Source: Dactylosporangium sp040605635
GTDB taxonomy: Bacteria > Actinomycetota > Actinomycetes > Mycobacteriales > Micromonosporaceae
NCBI RefSeq assembly: GCF_040605635.1
Contig: NZ_JBEXDG010000009.1
Location: forward strand, 62,001 to 126,000
Reading direction: 5' to 3'
DNA: 64,000 bases
Each line of letters opens with the position of its first letter. Position 1 is the stretch's first letter. This document shows, one piece after another, positions 8,100 to 15,614 of the stretch. The notes under the pieces are model-generated. The model worked only from the letters and a program-made list of their open reading frames with translations, was not told where the DNA came from and did no database searches. The position numbers and the translations under genes were made by a program.

Positions 8100-9185
8100 T
8101 CATGCTCGGCCCCACGAACCGATCATGACCTGGGCGGGGCCGAGCGCGCCGTGCGACGCCTTGTCGCGGGTGATGTCCAGGGCCTTCGGCAGCGCGTCCA
8201 CGCCCTCGAGGCGGTGGGTGATCAGGCAGTCGACGTCGACGTCGCCGCGGGCGATGAGCCGCAGCGCCTGCTCGAACGCGCCGCTGCCGGGGGAGTAGCC
8301 GCCCGCCCCGGACCGTGGATGGAGCAGTGCCACCGCCCGCTCCCGCAGCAGCCCCAGCGGCGCGGGAGCTTCCCGGGGCAGGACCGCGACCATGACGATC
8401 CGCCCGCTGCGCCGTACGCACCGCGCCGCCAGATCCAAGGTGGACGTCCCGGCGAGCCCGGCGCTCGGCATGCCGCCGGCGGTCTCGAAGACGACGTCGG
8501 CGCCGATCCCGCCGGTCGCCTCCAGGACGGCGGCGTGCACGTCGTCGGCGGCGTCGATGACGACGTCGGCGCCGGCGGCGAGCGCCAGAGAACGTTTCGC
8601 GGGACTGCGGCCGGTCACCATGATGAGCCCGGCGCCGCCGTGCCGGGCCACCTGCGCGTGCAGGACACCCATGACACCGGCGCCGAGGATGAGGACGCTG
8701 TCGCCGGGGCGCACCTCGGCGATCGCGTGCCCGTGCAGCGCTCCGGCGAGGGGCTGCACCGCGGCGGCCTGCGATGCGGTCACGCCGTCGGGCACGGGCA
8801 CGACCGACCGCAGCGGGACGGCGACGCGCGAGGCGAACGCCCCCGGTCTGGTGAAGCCGAGCACACCTGGAGAGGGGCACGCGTCCGGCCGGTCCCGGCG
8901 GCACGCGGCGCACACCCCGCAGGCGGCGGTCTCGACCGCCGTGACGAGGGAGCCGTCAGGGAGGGTGCCGGCGAACTCGTGACCGCCGAAACGGGTCGGG
9001 CCGGCCGCGAGCCGGGCGGCGAGGACGTCGTGCATGGCGACCGGGTCACCGGCGATCAGCATGCACTCCGTGACGCTCGGCTGGACGCAGGCGACGTCGA
9101 TGACGACCTCGTCCGCTCCGGGGTCTGGGTCCGGGACCTCCTCGACGGTGGCGTCGCCGAAGCCGTGCATGACCAAAGCCCGCAT
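8100..9185 (-). CDS. Zinc-dependent-type medium-chain dehydrogenase/reductase
   Basis: 361 aa, normal MDR length. The GroES-like N-terminal domain has GGHEFAG, and the structural zinc site is complete (CGVCAAC plus CPSP, four Cys). The nucleotide fold has GAGVMGVLHAQVA. The first catalytic-zinc Cys, normally in a CGxCxSD context, is not at its usual place (CVQPSVTEC), so catalysis or metal use may differ. Substrate unknown; an alcohol or hydroxyacyl oxidation step is plausible from the neighbours. It diverges from the 2-oxoacid oxidoreductase operon over an AT-rich 82-bp gap, suggesting common control by the operon's GntR regulator. Confidence 0.88.
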   Translation of the reverse strand: MRALVMHGFGDATVEEVPDPDPGADEVVIDVACVQPSVTECMLIAGDPVAMHDVLAARLAAGPTRFGGHEFAGTLPDGSLVTAVETAACGVCAACRRDRPDACPSPGVLGFTRPGAFASRVAVPLRSVVPVPDGVTASQAAAVQPLAGALHGHAIAEVRPGDSVLILGAGVMGVLHAQVARHGGAGLIMVTGRSPAKRSLALAAGADVVIDAADDVHAAVLEATGGIGADVVFETAGGMPSAGLAGTSTLDLAARCVRRSGRIVMVAVLPREAPAPLGLLRERAVALLHPRSGAGGYSPGSGAFEQALRLIARGDVDVDCLITHRLEGVDALPKALDITRDKASHGALGPAQVMIGSWGRA

Positions 9186-9209
9186 CTCATGATCTCCTCG
9201 CGGCCGCGC

Positions 9210-9239
9210 TTGACGGTTCGATCAGATTTTGTATTCAAT
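9210..9239 (+). promoter_or_regulatory. Candidate promoter with GntR-like operator
   Basis: The gap is markedly AT-rich for this genome. TTGACG at 9210-9215 is a plausible -35, with TATTCA at 9232-9237 as a weak -10 (16-bp spacer). Overlapping it, TTTGTATTCAAT (9228-9239) is an imperfect palindrome close to the ATTGTATACAAT type bound by FCD-class GntR proteins. The operon encodes such a regulator (11638). The assignment rests on similarity and position only. Confidence 0.45.
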
Positions 9240-9267
9240 ATTCAAATCTCGTCAAGGGAGGACACGG

Positions 9268-9816
9268 ATGGAGCGGGAGCTCATGGTCACCGGGGTCGGC
9301 GGGCAGGGCATCCAGCTGCTCGCCAAGACCCTCGCGCTCGCCGCCACCCGTGAGGGGCGCTACGCGATGCTCGCGGCCGACTACGGCGGCGAGATGCGCG
9401 GCGGGCCGTCCAAAGCCGGCGTCGTCATCGGCGACGCCCCGCTGAAGGCCCTGCCGATCCTGCCGTCGGCGTGGTCGGCGATCTTCGCCCACCACCGCTT
9501 CACCGAAGGCGTCGAGGACCGGATCCGGCCGGGCGGCATCGTCGTGGCCAACACCCCGCTCGTCGACCCTTCCACGTTCCGCCCCGACCTGCGGGTGTTC
9601 GCCGTCGACGCGATGGGCGCCGCCAGGTCGGTGGAGGCGCCGCAGGCGTCCGGGTTCGTCCTCCTCGGCGCGTACAACGCACTCACGCAGCTGGTGCGGC
9701 CGGCGTCGCTGGCGGCCGCGATGGAGGAGCTGCTGCCGCCGTACCGGCGCCAGCACGCACCGGCGAACGCCCGGGCGCTGGAAGCTGGCGCCGCGACTGT
9801 GGAGGTCAGCGCGTGA
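9268..9816 (+). CDS. 2-oxoacid:acceptor oxidoreductase, gamma subunit
   Basis: 182 aa, the usual size of the gamma/POR_C subunit. The opening MVTGVGGQGIQLLAKTLA is the family's glycine-rich signature, followed by DYGGEMRGGPSKA. The subunit forms part of the CoA-binding side of a thiamine-diphosphate, iron-sulphur enzyme that decarboxylates a 2-oxoacid to acyl-CoA and reduces ferredoxin. ATG 9268 has a good site (AAGGGAGG). The stop overlaps the alpha-subunit GTG by four bases, so translation is coupled. First gene of a five-gene operon. Confidence 0.93.
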   Translation: MERELMVTGVGGQGIQLLAKTLALAATREGRYAMLAADYGGEMRGGPSKAGVVIGDAPLKALPILPSAWSAIFAHHRFTEGVEDRIRPGGIVVANTPLVDPSTFRPDLRVFAVDAMGAARSVEAPQASGFVLLGAYNALTQLVRPASLAAAMEELLPPYRRQHAPANARALEAGAATVEVSA

Positions 9817-10874
9817 GCCTGGAACTGCTTGATGGCGGCGCCGCCATGGCCGAGGCCGCGATCGTCGCCGGCTGCCGGTTCTTCACCGGCTACCCCATGT
9901 CACCGTTCACCGGCCTGCTGGAGGAGATGTCGCGCCGGCTGCCCGCGGCCGGCGGCGTGTGCCTCAACGCGGAGAGCGAGATCGAGGGCGTCAACATGAC
10001 CCTCGGCGCCGCCGCCGCGGGCGCCCGCGCCGCCACCGGCTCCTGCGGTCAGGGCATCGCGCTCATGCAGGAGGCGATCGCCGAGGCCGCGCTCAACGAG
10101 ACACCGTTCGTCGTGTTCAACCTCGCCCGCAACCAGCAGGACTACTTCCAGGCCACCCGCGGCGGCGGCTGGGGCGACTACCGCACCATCACGCTCGCGC
10201 CGAAGGACATCCCCGAGGCGGTCGAGCACACGCAGCTGCTGTTCCACCTCGCCGACAAGCACCGCGCGCCCGTCATGCTCTACGGCGACCCGCTGCTCGC
10301 GCAGACCCGCGTCGGGGTCGACATCCAGGCCCTCGACTTCGGGCCGCTGCCCGACAAGGACTGGGTCCTCGACGGCACCGGCGGCGGCACCGGCCGCAGC
10401 CGGCAGATCTGGACCTGGGCGATGGGCAAGGCCAACGACCCGGGCCCCGGCCCCGACGGGCACTGGCGCGCGATCGCCGACAAGTTCGACCGCATCGCCG
10501 CGCAGGAGCAGCGCCACGAGGAGTTCATGGTGGACGACGCCGAGACCGTCGTCGTCGCGTTCGGCACCGCCGCGAAGTTCGTCGAGCACGTCGTGGACGG
10601 GCTGCGCGCCGAAGGGCACCGCATCGGCTGGTTCCGGCCCGTCACCCTGTGGCCGTTCCCCGGCGCCGCGCTGCGCCGCGCGACCACCGGCGCCCGCAAC
10701 GTCCTCGTCTTCGAGCTCAACGCCGGGCAGATGCTCGACGACGTGCGCATCCACGCCGCCGACCGCGACGCCGTCCGGTTCGTCGGCGGGGTCAGCATCG
10801 CCGAGTCCGGGCTCTCCTACGGGCCGCTGCTCGACGCCCCCGTGATCCGCTCACGAATCCTAGGTGCCCTATGA
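9813..10874 (+). CDS. 2-oxoacid:acceptor oxidoreductase, alpha subunit
   Basis: 353 aa, typical for a separate alpha chain. The N-terminal pyrimidine-binding POR_N domain shows TGYPMSPFTGLLEEM, then NAESEIEGVNMTLGAAAAGA and SCGQGIALMQEAIAEAALNE. The C-terminal transketolase-like domain includes VVAFGTAAKFVEHVV and FRPVTLWPFP. GTG 9813 was chosen because it overlaps the gamma stop (GTGA) and puts the family's N-terminus in register. Works with the beta subunit to bind thiamine diphosphate. Substrate specificity cannot be read from the sequence. Confidence 0.93.
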   Translation: MSLELLDGGAAMAEAAIVAGCRFFTGYPMSPFTGLLEEMSRRLPAAGGVCLNAESEIEGVNMTLGAAAAGARAATGSCGQGIALMQEAIAEAALNETPFVVFNLARNQQDYFQATRGGGWGDYRTITLAPKDIPEAVEHTQLLFHLADKHRAPVMLYGDPLLAQTRVGVDIQALDFGPLPDKDWVLDGTGGGTGRSRQIWTWAMGKANDPGPGPDGHWRAIADKFDRIAAQEQRHEEFMVDDAETVVVAFGTAAKFVEHVVDGLRAEGHRIGWFRPVTLWPFPGAALRRATTGARNVLVFELNAGQMLDDVRIHAADRDAVRFVGGVSIAESGLSYGPLLDAPVIRSRILGAL

Positions 10875-11641
10875 TCATCGACACGTCAGGCCCGCCTGTG
10901 CTGCCCGCCAAGCAGGTCGTCGACTTCAAGCCCAGCCTGCTGCTCGGGGAGCACTCGCTGTGCCCCGGCTGCGGCGAGCCCGTCGCCCTGCGCATCCTGC
11001 TGGAAGTGTTGCAGGAGCTGGACATCGTGCAGCGCACCATCGGCGTCGTCGGGCACGGCTGCTACGGCAGCTTCGTGCGCATCATGGACGTCGACGTCCT
11101 GCAGTGCCTGCACGGCCGCGCACCCGCCTGCGCCACCGGCATCAAACGGGTCAGGCCCGGCGTCGCCGTCTTCACCCTGCAGGGCGACGGCGACATGGCC
11201 AACGAGGGCCTGCAGGAGGTGCTGCACGCCGCTGCCCGCGGTGAGAACATCACCTGCGTGATGCTCAACAACGGGGTCTTCGGCGACACCGGCGGCCAGC
11301 AGACCGCCACCACCGTCCTCGGCCAGCGGACCAAGACCAGCATCGACGGGCGCGACCCCGAGACGCACGGCTACCCGATCCCCGTCGCCGACCTCGTCGC
11401 GTCGCTGCAGGGCGTCGGCTACGTGGCCCGCGGCGCCGTCTCCACCGCCGGTGGGGTGCTCCAGGCGAAACGCATGCTGCGCAGGGCGTTCGAGACCCAG
11501 CTCGCCGGCGGCGGGTTCAGCCTGGTGGAGATCCTCACTATGTGCCCCACCGGCTGGTTCGTGCCGACCGCCGAGGGCCCCGCCTACCAGCAGGGCACGA
11601 TGGAGCAGACGTACGGCATCGGCGAACTGGTCACGCGATGA
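10871..11641 (+). CDS. 2-oxoacid:acceptor oxidoreductase, beta subunit (TPP-binding)
   Basis: 256 aa. Carries the iron-sulphur cysteines CPGCGEP (about 32-38), VGHGCYG, the thiamine-diphosphate motif starting GDGDMANEG and ending about 25 residues later in NN, and a late CPTGW that probably gives the last cluster ligand. This subunit holds the catalytic cofactor and passes electrons to the 2x[4Fe-4S] protein encoded by the last gene. ATGA overlaps with both neighbours show tight translational coupling and a fixed stoichiometry. I expect a branched-chain, aryl or related 2-oxoacid, given the CoA-ligase-like and dehydrogenase genes alongside. Confidence 0.93.
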   Translation: MIIDTSGPPVLPAKQVVDFKPSLLLGEHSLCPGCGEPVALRILLEVLQELDIVQRTIGVVGHGCYGSFVRIMDVDVLQCLHGRAPACATGIKRVRPGVAVFTLQGDGDMANEGLQEVLHAAARGENITCVMLNNGVFGDTGGQQTATTVLGQRTKTSIDGRDPETHGYPIPVADLVASLQGVGYVARGAVSTAGGVLQAKRMLRRAFETQLAGGGFSLVEILTMCPTGWFVPTAEGPAYQQGTMEQTYGIGELVTR

Positions 11642-12348
11642 AGCTGGAGCGCGCGAACACCAGCGAGGCCGTCGCCGCGCACGTGCTCGACCTGCTGTTC
11701 GCCGGCGAACTGCGCAGCGGGCAGCGCCTCGACCTCGACGAGATCGCCGCCACCCTGGGCGTCAGCCGGGTCCCGGTCCGGGAGGGCCTCATCCAGCTGG
11801 AGCGCGACGGCCTCGTCGAACGCGCCCACTACAAGCGGGCGTTCGTCGCCGGGTTCGACGACGCGACCGTCCGCGAGGCGTTCGAGCTCTACGGCATGCT
11901 CAGCGCCCTGACCAACCGCAGGGTCGCCGCCGCCTGCGATCCGGCCGTGCTCAAGGAACTGGCCGTGCTCGACGAGCGGCTCGCCGACTGTGAGGACCCG
12001 AACGAGTTCGAGTCCCTGGCGCGGGAGTTCCGGCGGGTCGTCAACGTCGCCGGCGCCCGCAACCACCTGCGGGCGCTGCTGCGCACGTTCAGCGGCCTCG
12101 TCCCCGCCGCGGCCCGCTTCTCCATCGACGACGCGCTGCCCGCCGAGCGCGCCGCCCTGCACCTGGAGTTCGCCGCCATCCGCGACGGCGACCCCGACGC
12201 CGCCGGCGCCGCGGCCCTCACGCACCTGCGCCTCACCGCCGACAACGCCGTCGCCGCCCTGCGCCGCCGCGGCGTCTTCCCACCATCCGGTGTGGACGGT
12301 CCGCAGTGGACGGACGCGGCGGCCGTACTGAAGGGAACCCATCCATGA
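11638..12348 (+). CDS. GntR-family regulator (FCD subclass)
   Basis: 236 aa. N-terminal winged helix (GELRSGQRLDLDEIAATLGVSRVPVREGLIQLERDGLV as its core, residues about 24-62) and a C-terminal all-helical FCD ligand-binding domain with the metal-site pattern of Asp and His residues (FRRVVN, LHLEFA, ALTHLRLTADNA). It is embedded inside the operon, between the beta subunit and the ferredoxin, with ATGA overlaps on both sides. This is unusual for a regulator and means it is made in proportion to the enzyme. It probably binds the palindrome at 9228-9239 and controls both divergent units; the effector is likely the pathway acid. Confidence 0.92.
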   Translation: MKLERANTSEAVAAHVLDLLFAGELRSGQRLDLDEIAATLGVSRVPVREGLIQLERDGLVERAHYKRAFVAGFDDATVREAFELYGMLSALTNRRVAAACDPAVLKELAVLDERLADCEDPNEFESLAREFRRVVNVAGARNHLRALLRTFSGLVPAAARFSIDDALPAERAALHLEFAAIRDGDPDAAGAAALTHLRLTADNAVAALRRRGVFPPSGVDGPQWTDAAAVLKGTHP

Positions 12349-12554
12349 GCCGTGGCACCCTCGTCATCGACGCCGACAAGTGCAAGGGCTGCGAACTGTG
12401 CCTCGCCGCCTGCCCGCCCAACGTGCTGACCATGTCGGCGACCGTCAACGAGCAGGGCTACCGGTATCCGGAGCTGCACGACGGCTGCACCGGCTGCACC
12501 GCCTGCCAGATCGTCTGCCCCGACTACGTCATCGCCGTCTACCGCTACAAGTAG
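12345..12554 (+). CDS. 2x[4Fe-4S] ferredoxin-type delta subunit
   Basis: 69 aa with two CxxCxxCxxxCP clusters: CKGCELCLAACPP (about 13-25) and CTGCTACQIVCPD (about 47-59). This is the electron-accepting subunit of the oxidoreductase encoded by the three genes upstream. Separate small delta subunits are typical of four-subunit POR/VOR-type enzymes. The ATG overlaps the GntR stop by four bases. It ends 5 bp before the convergent small membrane gene, with a hairpin over the junction. Confidence 0.95.
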   Translation: MSRGTLVIDADKCKGCELCLAACPPNVLTMSATVNEQGYRYPELHDGCTGCTACQIVCPDYVIAVYRYK

Positions 12555-12559
12555 CCGCT

Positions 12560-12581
12560 CTACCGGACGCGGTGCCGGTAG
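12560..12581. terminator. Bidirectional hairpin terminator
   Basis: CTACCGG (12560-12566) pairs with CCGGTAG (12575-12581) over an 8-base loop. It lies immediately after the ferredoxin stop and covers the last codons of the convergent small gene. No U-tract, as is common in high-GC actinomycetes. Confidence 0.6.
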
Positions 12582-12724
12582 TGGTGCACGACCAGCGTCG
12601 CCGCGCAGGCGAGGGTGACCAGGCCGAAACCTACGCCGATCAGCGGGTTGGCGTCGGCGGTGGACGCGGTCGCGTTGGCGCCGGCGCTGACGATCAGCAC
12701 CAGCCAGAGCACAGGGCGGAGCAT
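12560..12724 (-). CDS. Small two-helix membrane protein
   Basis: 54 aa, starting ATG 12724 behind a strong site GGAGGCGGC. Two hydrophobic helices (LWLVLIVSAGAN and PLIGVGFGLVTLACAATLVV) are separated by a short polar turn, and the C-terminus is basic (HHYRHRVR), so the tail is probably cytosolic. It is divergent from the sensor kinase operon (start 12814). It may be a small accessory of that two-component system or just a short membrane protein; no family recognised. The good start site and clear helices support a real gene, though the terminator hairpin overlaps its end. Confidence 0.55.
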   Translation of the reverse strand: MLRPVLWLVLIVSAGANATASTADANPLIGVGFGLVTLACAATLVVHHYRHRVR

Positions 12725-12787
12725 GCCGCCTCCTCACGTTGTGGTTGACGTTGCCCGCCACGCTAGGCACTGCGCCGGCCGCCGGCG

Positions 12788-12806
12788 ATCCAGCAGGCTG
12801 TACTTT
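12788..12806 (+). promoter_or_regulatory. Response-regulator-like site overlapping leaderless -10
   Basis: ATCCAGCAGGCTGTAC (12788-12803) matches the perfect palindrome before the exporter gene (GTACAGCCTGCTGTAC at 14702) at 14 of 16 positions in reverse orientation. It overlaps a -10 TACTTT (12801-12806) lying exactly 7 bases before the GTG of the sensor kinase, so transcription probably starts at that GTG. Binding here would sit at about -18 and should repress. Confidence 0.6.
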
Positions 12807-12813
12807 CAGTGCT

Positions 12814-14055
12814 GTGCGGCAGTATCTGCGGGACCGGGTGCGCGCGTCCGTCGAGGCCCTCGAGCACCTCGTCGGCGGGCTCGGCACCGCGGTCCTGGCC
12901 CTGGCCGCCTGCATGCTGCTGGTTGTGGTGGCGGTCGCCTCCGTTGTCGGTGCGGGCCTGCCCGTCGTCCCGTCGGCGCTGAAGGCGGTGCGGTCCGTCG
13001 CGGGCCGGGAGCGGGCCCGGCTGGCGCGGTGGGGGACCGACCTGCCGGCGCCGCCGCCGGTCCCCGACGGGCTGCGCGCCGCCCTGCGCGACCCGTGGGT
13101 GCGCCGCGAGGTGAGGTTCGTCGCCGTGCACGGCACCGCCGGGTTCGCGCTCGGCGCGATCGGGATCTCGCTGCCGCTCAGCGCCGTGCAGTACCTGCTG
13201 TTCCCGCTGTACTTCTGGGCGCTGCCGCCCGGCCTCGGCGGCCCGGGCCTCGTGTTCTGGCGCATCGACGGCGTCCTCGACGCGCTCGCCGTCGCGCTGA
13301 TCGGCGTCGGCTGGCTCGCCGTGTCCGTGCCGCTGGTCCCGTGGCTCGCCCGGCTGCAGGCACTGCCCGGCAGGCGGTGGCTGGCGCCGCCCCACGACGT
13401 CGACGTGACGCTGCGGATCGCCGAACTGACCGCGACCCGCGCCGCCGCCCTCGACGCGCACGCCGTCGAGCTGCGCCGCATCGAACGGTCCCTGCACGAC
13501 GGGGCGCAGAACCGCCTCGTCGCCGTCACCGTCCTGCTCGGCGCTGCCCGGCGGGCCCTCGCCCGCGACCCGGCGATGGCCGCGGAGGTCCTGGAACGCG
13601 CCCACGCCGCCGCCGAGCTCGCCCTCGCCGAGCTGCGCACCGTCGTGCGCGGGATCCTGCCGCCGGTCCTCGGCGACCGCGGGCTCGCAGGCGCCCTCGA
13701 CGGCCTCGCCGCCGGTTGCGGGGTGCCGTGCACCGTCGAGGTCGACGTGCCCGGCCGGTGCGCCGCGTCGGTCGAGGCCACGGCGTACTTCGTGGTGGCG
13801 GAGGCGCTCACCAACGTCGCCCGGCACAGCGGCGCGACCAGGGCCGCCGTCGCCGTGCACCGCAGCGGCGACCGGCTGCACCTGCGGATAGGCGACGACG
13901 GCCGCGGCGGCGCCGACGGCACGGCCGGCGAAGGCCACGGCTCCGGGATCGCCGGCATCCGCCGGCGGGTCGAGGCCCACGACGGCCGCTTCACCCTGAC
14001 CAGCCCACCCGGTGGGCCGACGACGCTACTCGTGGAGCTGCCGTGCGGATCGTGA
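12814..14055 (+). CDS. NarL-type sensor histidine kinase
   Basis: 413 aa. Three hydrophobic segments in the N-terminal half (about 22-50, 110-145 and 155-180) form a membrane sensor of the Sensor/DUF4118-free type often seen in Actinobacteria. The dimerisation box ERSLHDGAQNRL carries the phospho-acceptor His228, with the HATPase motifs AEALTNVARH, GDDGRGG and GSGIAGIRRRVEAHDG. It phosphorylates the response regulator encoded downstream, whose start overlaps its end by 13 bases. Start GTG 12814 chosen for the leaderless -10 in front of it. The signal is unknown; the adjacent MacB-like exporter suggests cell-envelope stress or an antimicrobial peptide. Confidence 0.92.
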   Translation: MRQYLRDRVRASVEALEHLVGGLGTAVLALAACMLLVVVAVASVVGAGLPVVPSALKAVRSVAGRERARLARWGTDLPAPPPVPDGLRAALRDPWVRREVRFVAVHGTAGFALGAIGISLPLSAVQYLLFPLYFWALPPGLGGPGLVFWRIDGVLDALAVALIGVGWLAVSVPLVPWLARLQALPGRRWLAPPHDVDVTLRIAELTATRAAALDAHAVELRRIERSLHDGAQNRLVAVTVLLGAARRALARDPAMAAEVLERAHAAAELALAELRTVVRGILPPVLGDRGLAGALDGLAAGCGVPCTVEVDVPGRCAASVEATAYFVVAEALTNVARHSGATRAAVAVHRSGDRLHLRIGDDGRGGADGTAGEGHGSGIAGIRRRVEAHDGRFTLTSPPGGPTTLLVELPCGS

Positions 14056-14702
14056 TCGCCGAGGACGACGCCCTGCTGCGGGAAGGCCTGGCGCTGCTGC
14101 TGCGCGCCGAGTCCCTGGACGTGGTCGCCACCGCCGACTCGCCGGCCGCGTTCCTGTCCGCCGTGGACACCCACCGGCCCGACGTCGCGATCGTCGACGT
14201 CCGGATGCCGCCCACCCACACCGACGAGGGCATCGTCGCCGCCGTCGAGGCCCGCCGCCGCCAGCCGGACCTCGCGGTGCTCGTGCTGTCGGCGTACGTC
14301 GAGCAGACCTTCGCCACCGACCTGCTCGCCGGCGGTGCGGTCCGGCTCGGGTACCTGCTGAAGGAACGCGTCGGCAGGGTCGAGGAGTTCCTCGGCGCGC
14401 TGCACCGCGTCGCCGGCGGCGGCACCGCCATCGACCCCGAGGTCGTCGGCCAGCTGCTCGCCCGCAGCCGCCCCGGCAGCACGCTGAGCCGGCTCAGCCC
14501 CCGCGAACGCGACGTGCTCGCCCTCATGGCGGAGGGCCTCGGCAACACGGCCATCTCGGAGCGCCTGTTCGTCACCGAAGGCGCCGTGCACAAACACATC
14601 CGCAGCATCTTCGCCAAGCTCGACCTCGCCCCCGACGACCGCGCCGACCGCCGCGTGACCGCTGTCCTGCGCTACCTCGAGGACCCCCGGAGCCGCGGGT
14701 AG
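14043..14702 (+). CDS. NarL/LuxR-type response regulator
   Basis: 219 aa. Receiver domain with the acidic pair Asp8/Asp9, phospho-acceptor Asp52 in VDVRMP, and Lys in the YLLKERV loop. The C-terminal LuxR helix-turn-helix (LSPRERDVLALMAEGLGNTAISERLFVT region, about 150-180) binds DNA. It begins inside the kinase gene (13-base overlap) and so is co-translated with it. Its stop codon coincides with the start of the palindrome GTACAGCCTGCTGTAC, which with the matching site before the kinase gene is the best candidate for its own binding site. Confidence 0.94.
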   Translation: MRIVIAEDDALLREGLALLLRAESLDVVATADSPAAFLSAVDTHRPDVAIVDVRMPPTHTDEGIVAAVEARRRQPDLAVLVLSAYVEQTFATDLLAGGAVRLGYLLKERVGRVEEFLGALHRVAGGGTAIDPEVVGQLLARSRPGSTLSRLSPRERDVLALMAEGLGNTAISERLFVTEGAVHKHIRSIFAKLDLAPDDRADRRVTAVLRYLEDPRSRG

Positions 14703-14717
14703 TACAGCCTGCTGTAC
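14702..14717 (+). promoter_or_regulatory. Palindromic activator site before ABC exporter
   Basis: GTACAGCCTGCTGTAC is a perfect inverted repeat (GTACAGC, CT, GCTGTAC). Its centre is about 67 bp upstream of the exporter ATG, which also looks like the transcript start, a position typical for activation. The near-identical site before the kinase gene overlaps the core promoter instead. Confidence 0.65.
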
Positions 14718-14763
14718 CACGCTCCGCCAGCACGCTGGATCGATCCGCCGGCCGGTGCCGCCA

Positions 14764-14769
14764 TAGCGT
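14764..14769 (+). promoter_or_regulatory. Leaderless -10 for exporter ATPase gene
   Basis: TAGCGT fits the TANNNT -10 pattern and ends 7 bases before ATG 14777. No Shine-Dalgarno precedes the ATG, consistent with a leaderless mRNA. Confidence 0.55.
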
Positions 14770-14776
14770 CGTCCGC

Positions 14777-15529
14777 ATGGACAGAACCGATACGGCGGTC
14801 CGCGTCGAACAGCTCTCCCGCGTCTACGCCAACGGGTCACAGAAGGTCACCGCGCTCGCCGGCGTCGATGTGACGTTCCACCGCGGCACGTTCACGGCGG
14901 TGATGGGGCCGTCCGGATCCGGCAAGAGCACGCTGCTGCAGACCGCGGCCGGCCTGGACCGGCCCACCGCCGGACGGGTCTGGATCGGCGGCACCGAGCT
15001 GTCCGGGATGTCGGAGACGAAGCTGACGAAGCTGCGCCGCGACCGGATCGGCTTCGTCTTCCAGGCGTTCAACCTCGTCGCCGCCCTCACGGTCGCCGAG
15101 AACATCGGCCTGCCGTCGAGGTTGGCAGGTGTACGACCGGAGCGCGCCTGGCTCGAACACGTCATCGACCGCGTCGGGCTGCGCGAACGACTGCACCACC
15201 GGCCGTCGGCGCTGTCGGGCGGCCAGCAGCAGCGCGTCGCCATCGCCCGGGCCCTGGCGACGCGGCCCGAGGTGATCTTCTGCGACGAGCCGACCGGCGC
15301 CCTGGACACCGAGACCGCCGCGGACGTGCTGACCCTGCTGCGCGCGGTCGTCGACGAGCACCGGCAGACCGTCGTCATGGTGACGCACGACCCGGTGGCC
15401 GCGTCCTACGCCGACCGGGTCCTGGTCCTCGCCGACGGCCGGATCGTGCGGGACATGCCGCAGCCCGGCGTGGACCGCATCGCCGAGCAACTGGCGTCGC
15501 TCGGCCGCCGCCGGGTGGTGACGTCATGA
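14777..15529 (+). CDS. ABC transporter ATP-binding protein, MacB/LolD type
   Basis: 250 aa. Walker A GPSGSGKS (44-51), Q-loop QAFNLV, signature LSGGQQQR, Walker B VIFCDEPTGALD and switch His in VTHD are all present, so it is an active ATPase. This subclass pairs with FtsX-type permeases that move substrates out of the membrane rather than across it. The partner permease follows after 85 bp. The palindrome and leaderless promoter upstream place the pair under the two-component system just before it, as in many antimicrobial-peptide or lipid export modules. Confidence 0.95.
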   Translation: MDRTDTAVRVEQLSRVYANGSQKVTALAGVDVTFHRGTFTAVMGPSGSGKSTLLQTAAGLDRPTAGRVWIGGTELSGMSETKLTKLRRDRIGFVFQAFNLVAALTVAENIGLPSRLAGVRPERAWLEHVIDRVGLRERLHHRPSALSGGQQQRVAIARALATRPEVIFCDEPTGALDTETAADVLTLLRAVVDEHRQTVVMVTHDPVAASYADRVLVLADGRIVRDMPQPGVDRIAEQLASLGRRRVVTS

Positions 15530-15614
15530 CCGGTCTGAAGCGCAGCGGAAGAGCCGGGCATCAGGTGTTCAGTCTTGGGTCGGGGCGGCGCCGGAGCGCA
15601 GCGGAGGTGACGGC
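15530..15614 (+). repeat. Dispersed repeat supplying ribosome binding site
   Basis: This spacer holds AAGCGCAGCGGAAGAGCC and then CGGAGCGCAGCGGAGGTGAC just before the permease ATG. Both are variants of the two repeat units at 7857-8090. The GGAGG of the repeat is the permease Shine-Dalgarno, the same arrangement as at the CoA-ligase-like start. Confidence 0.75.
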
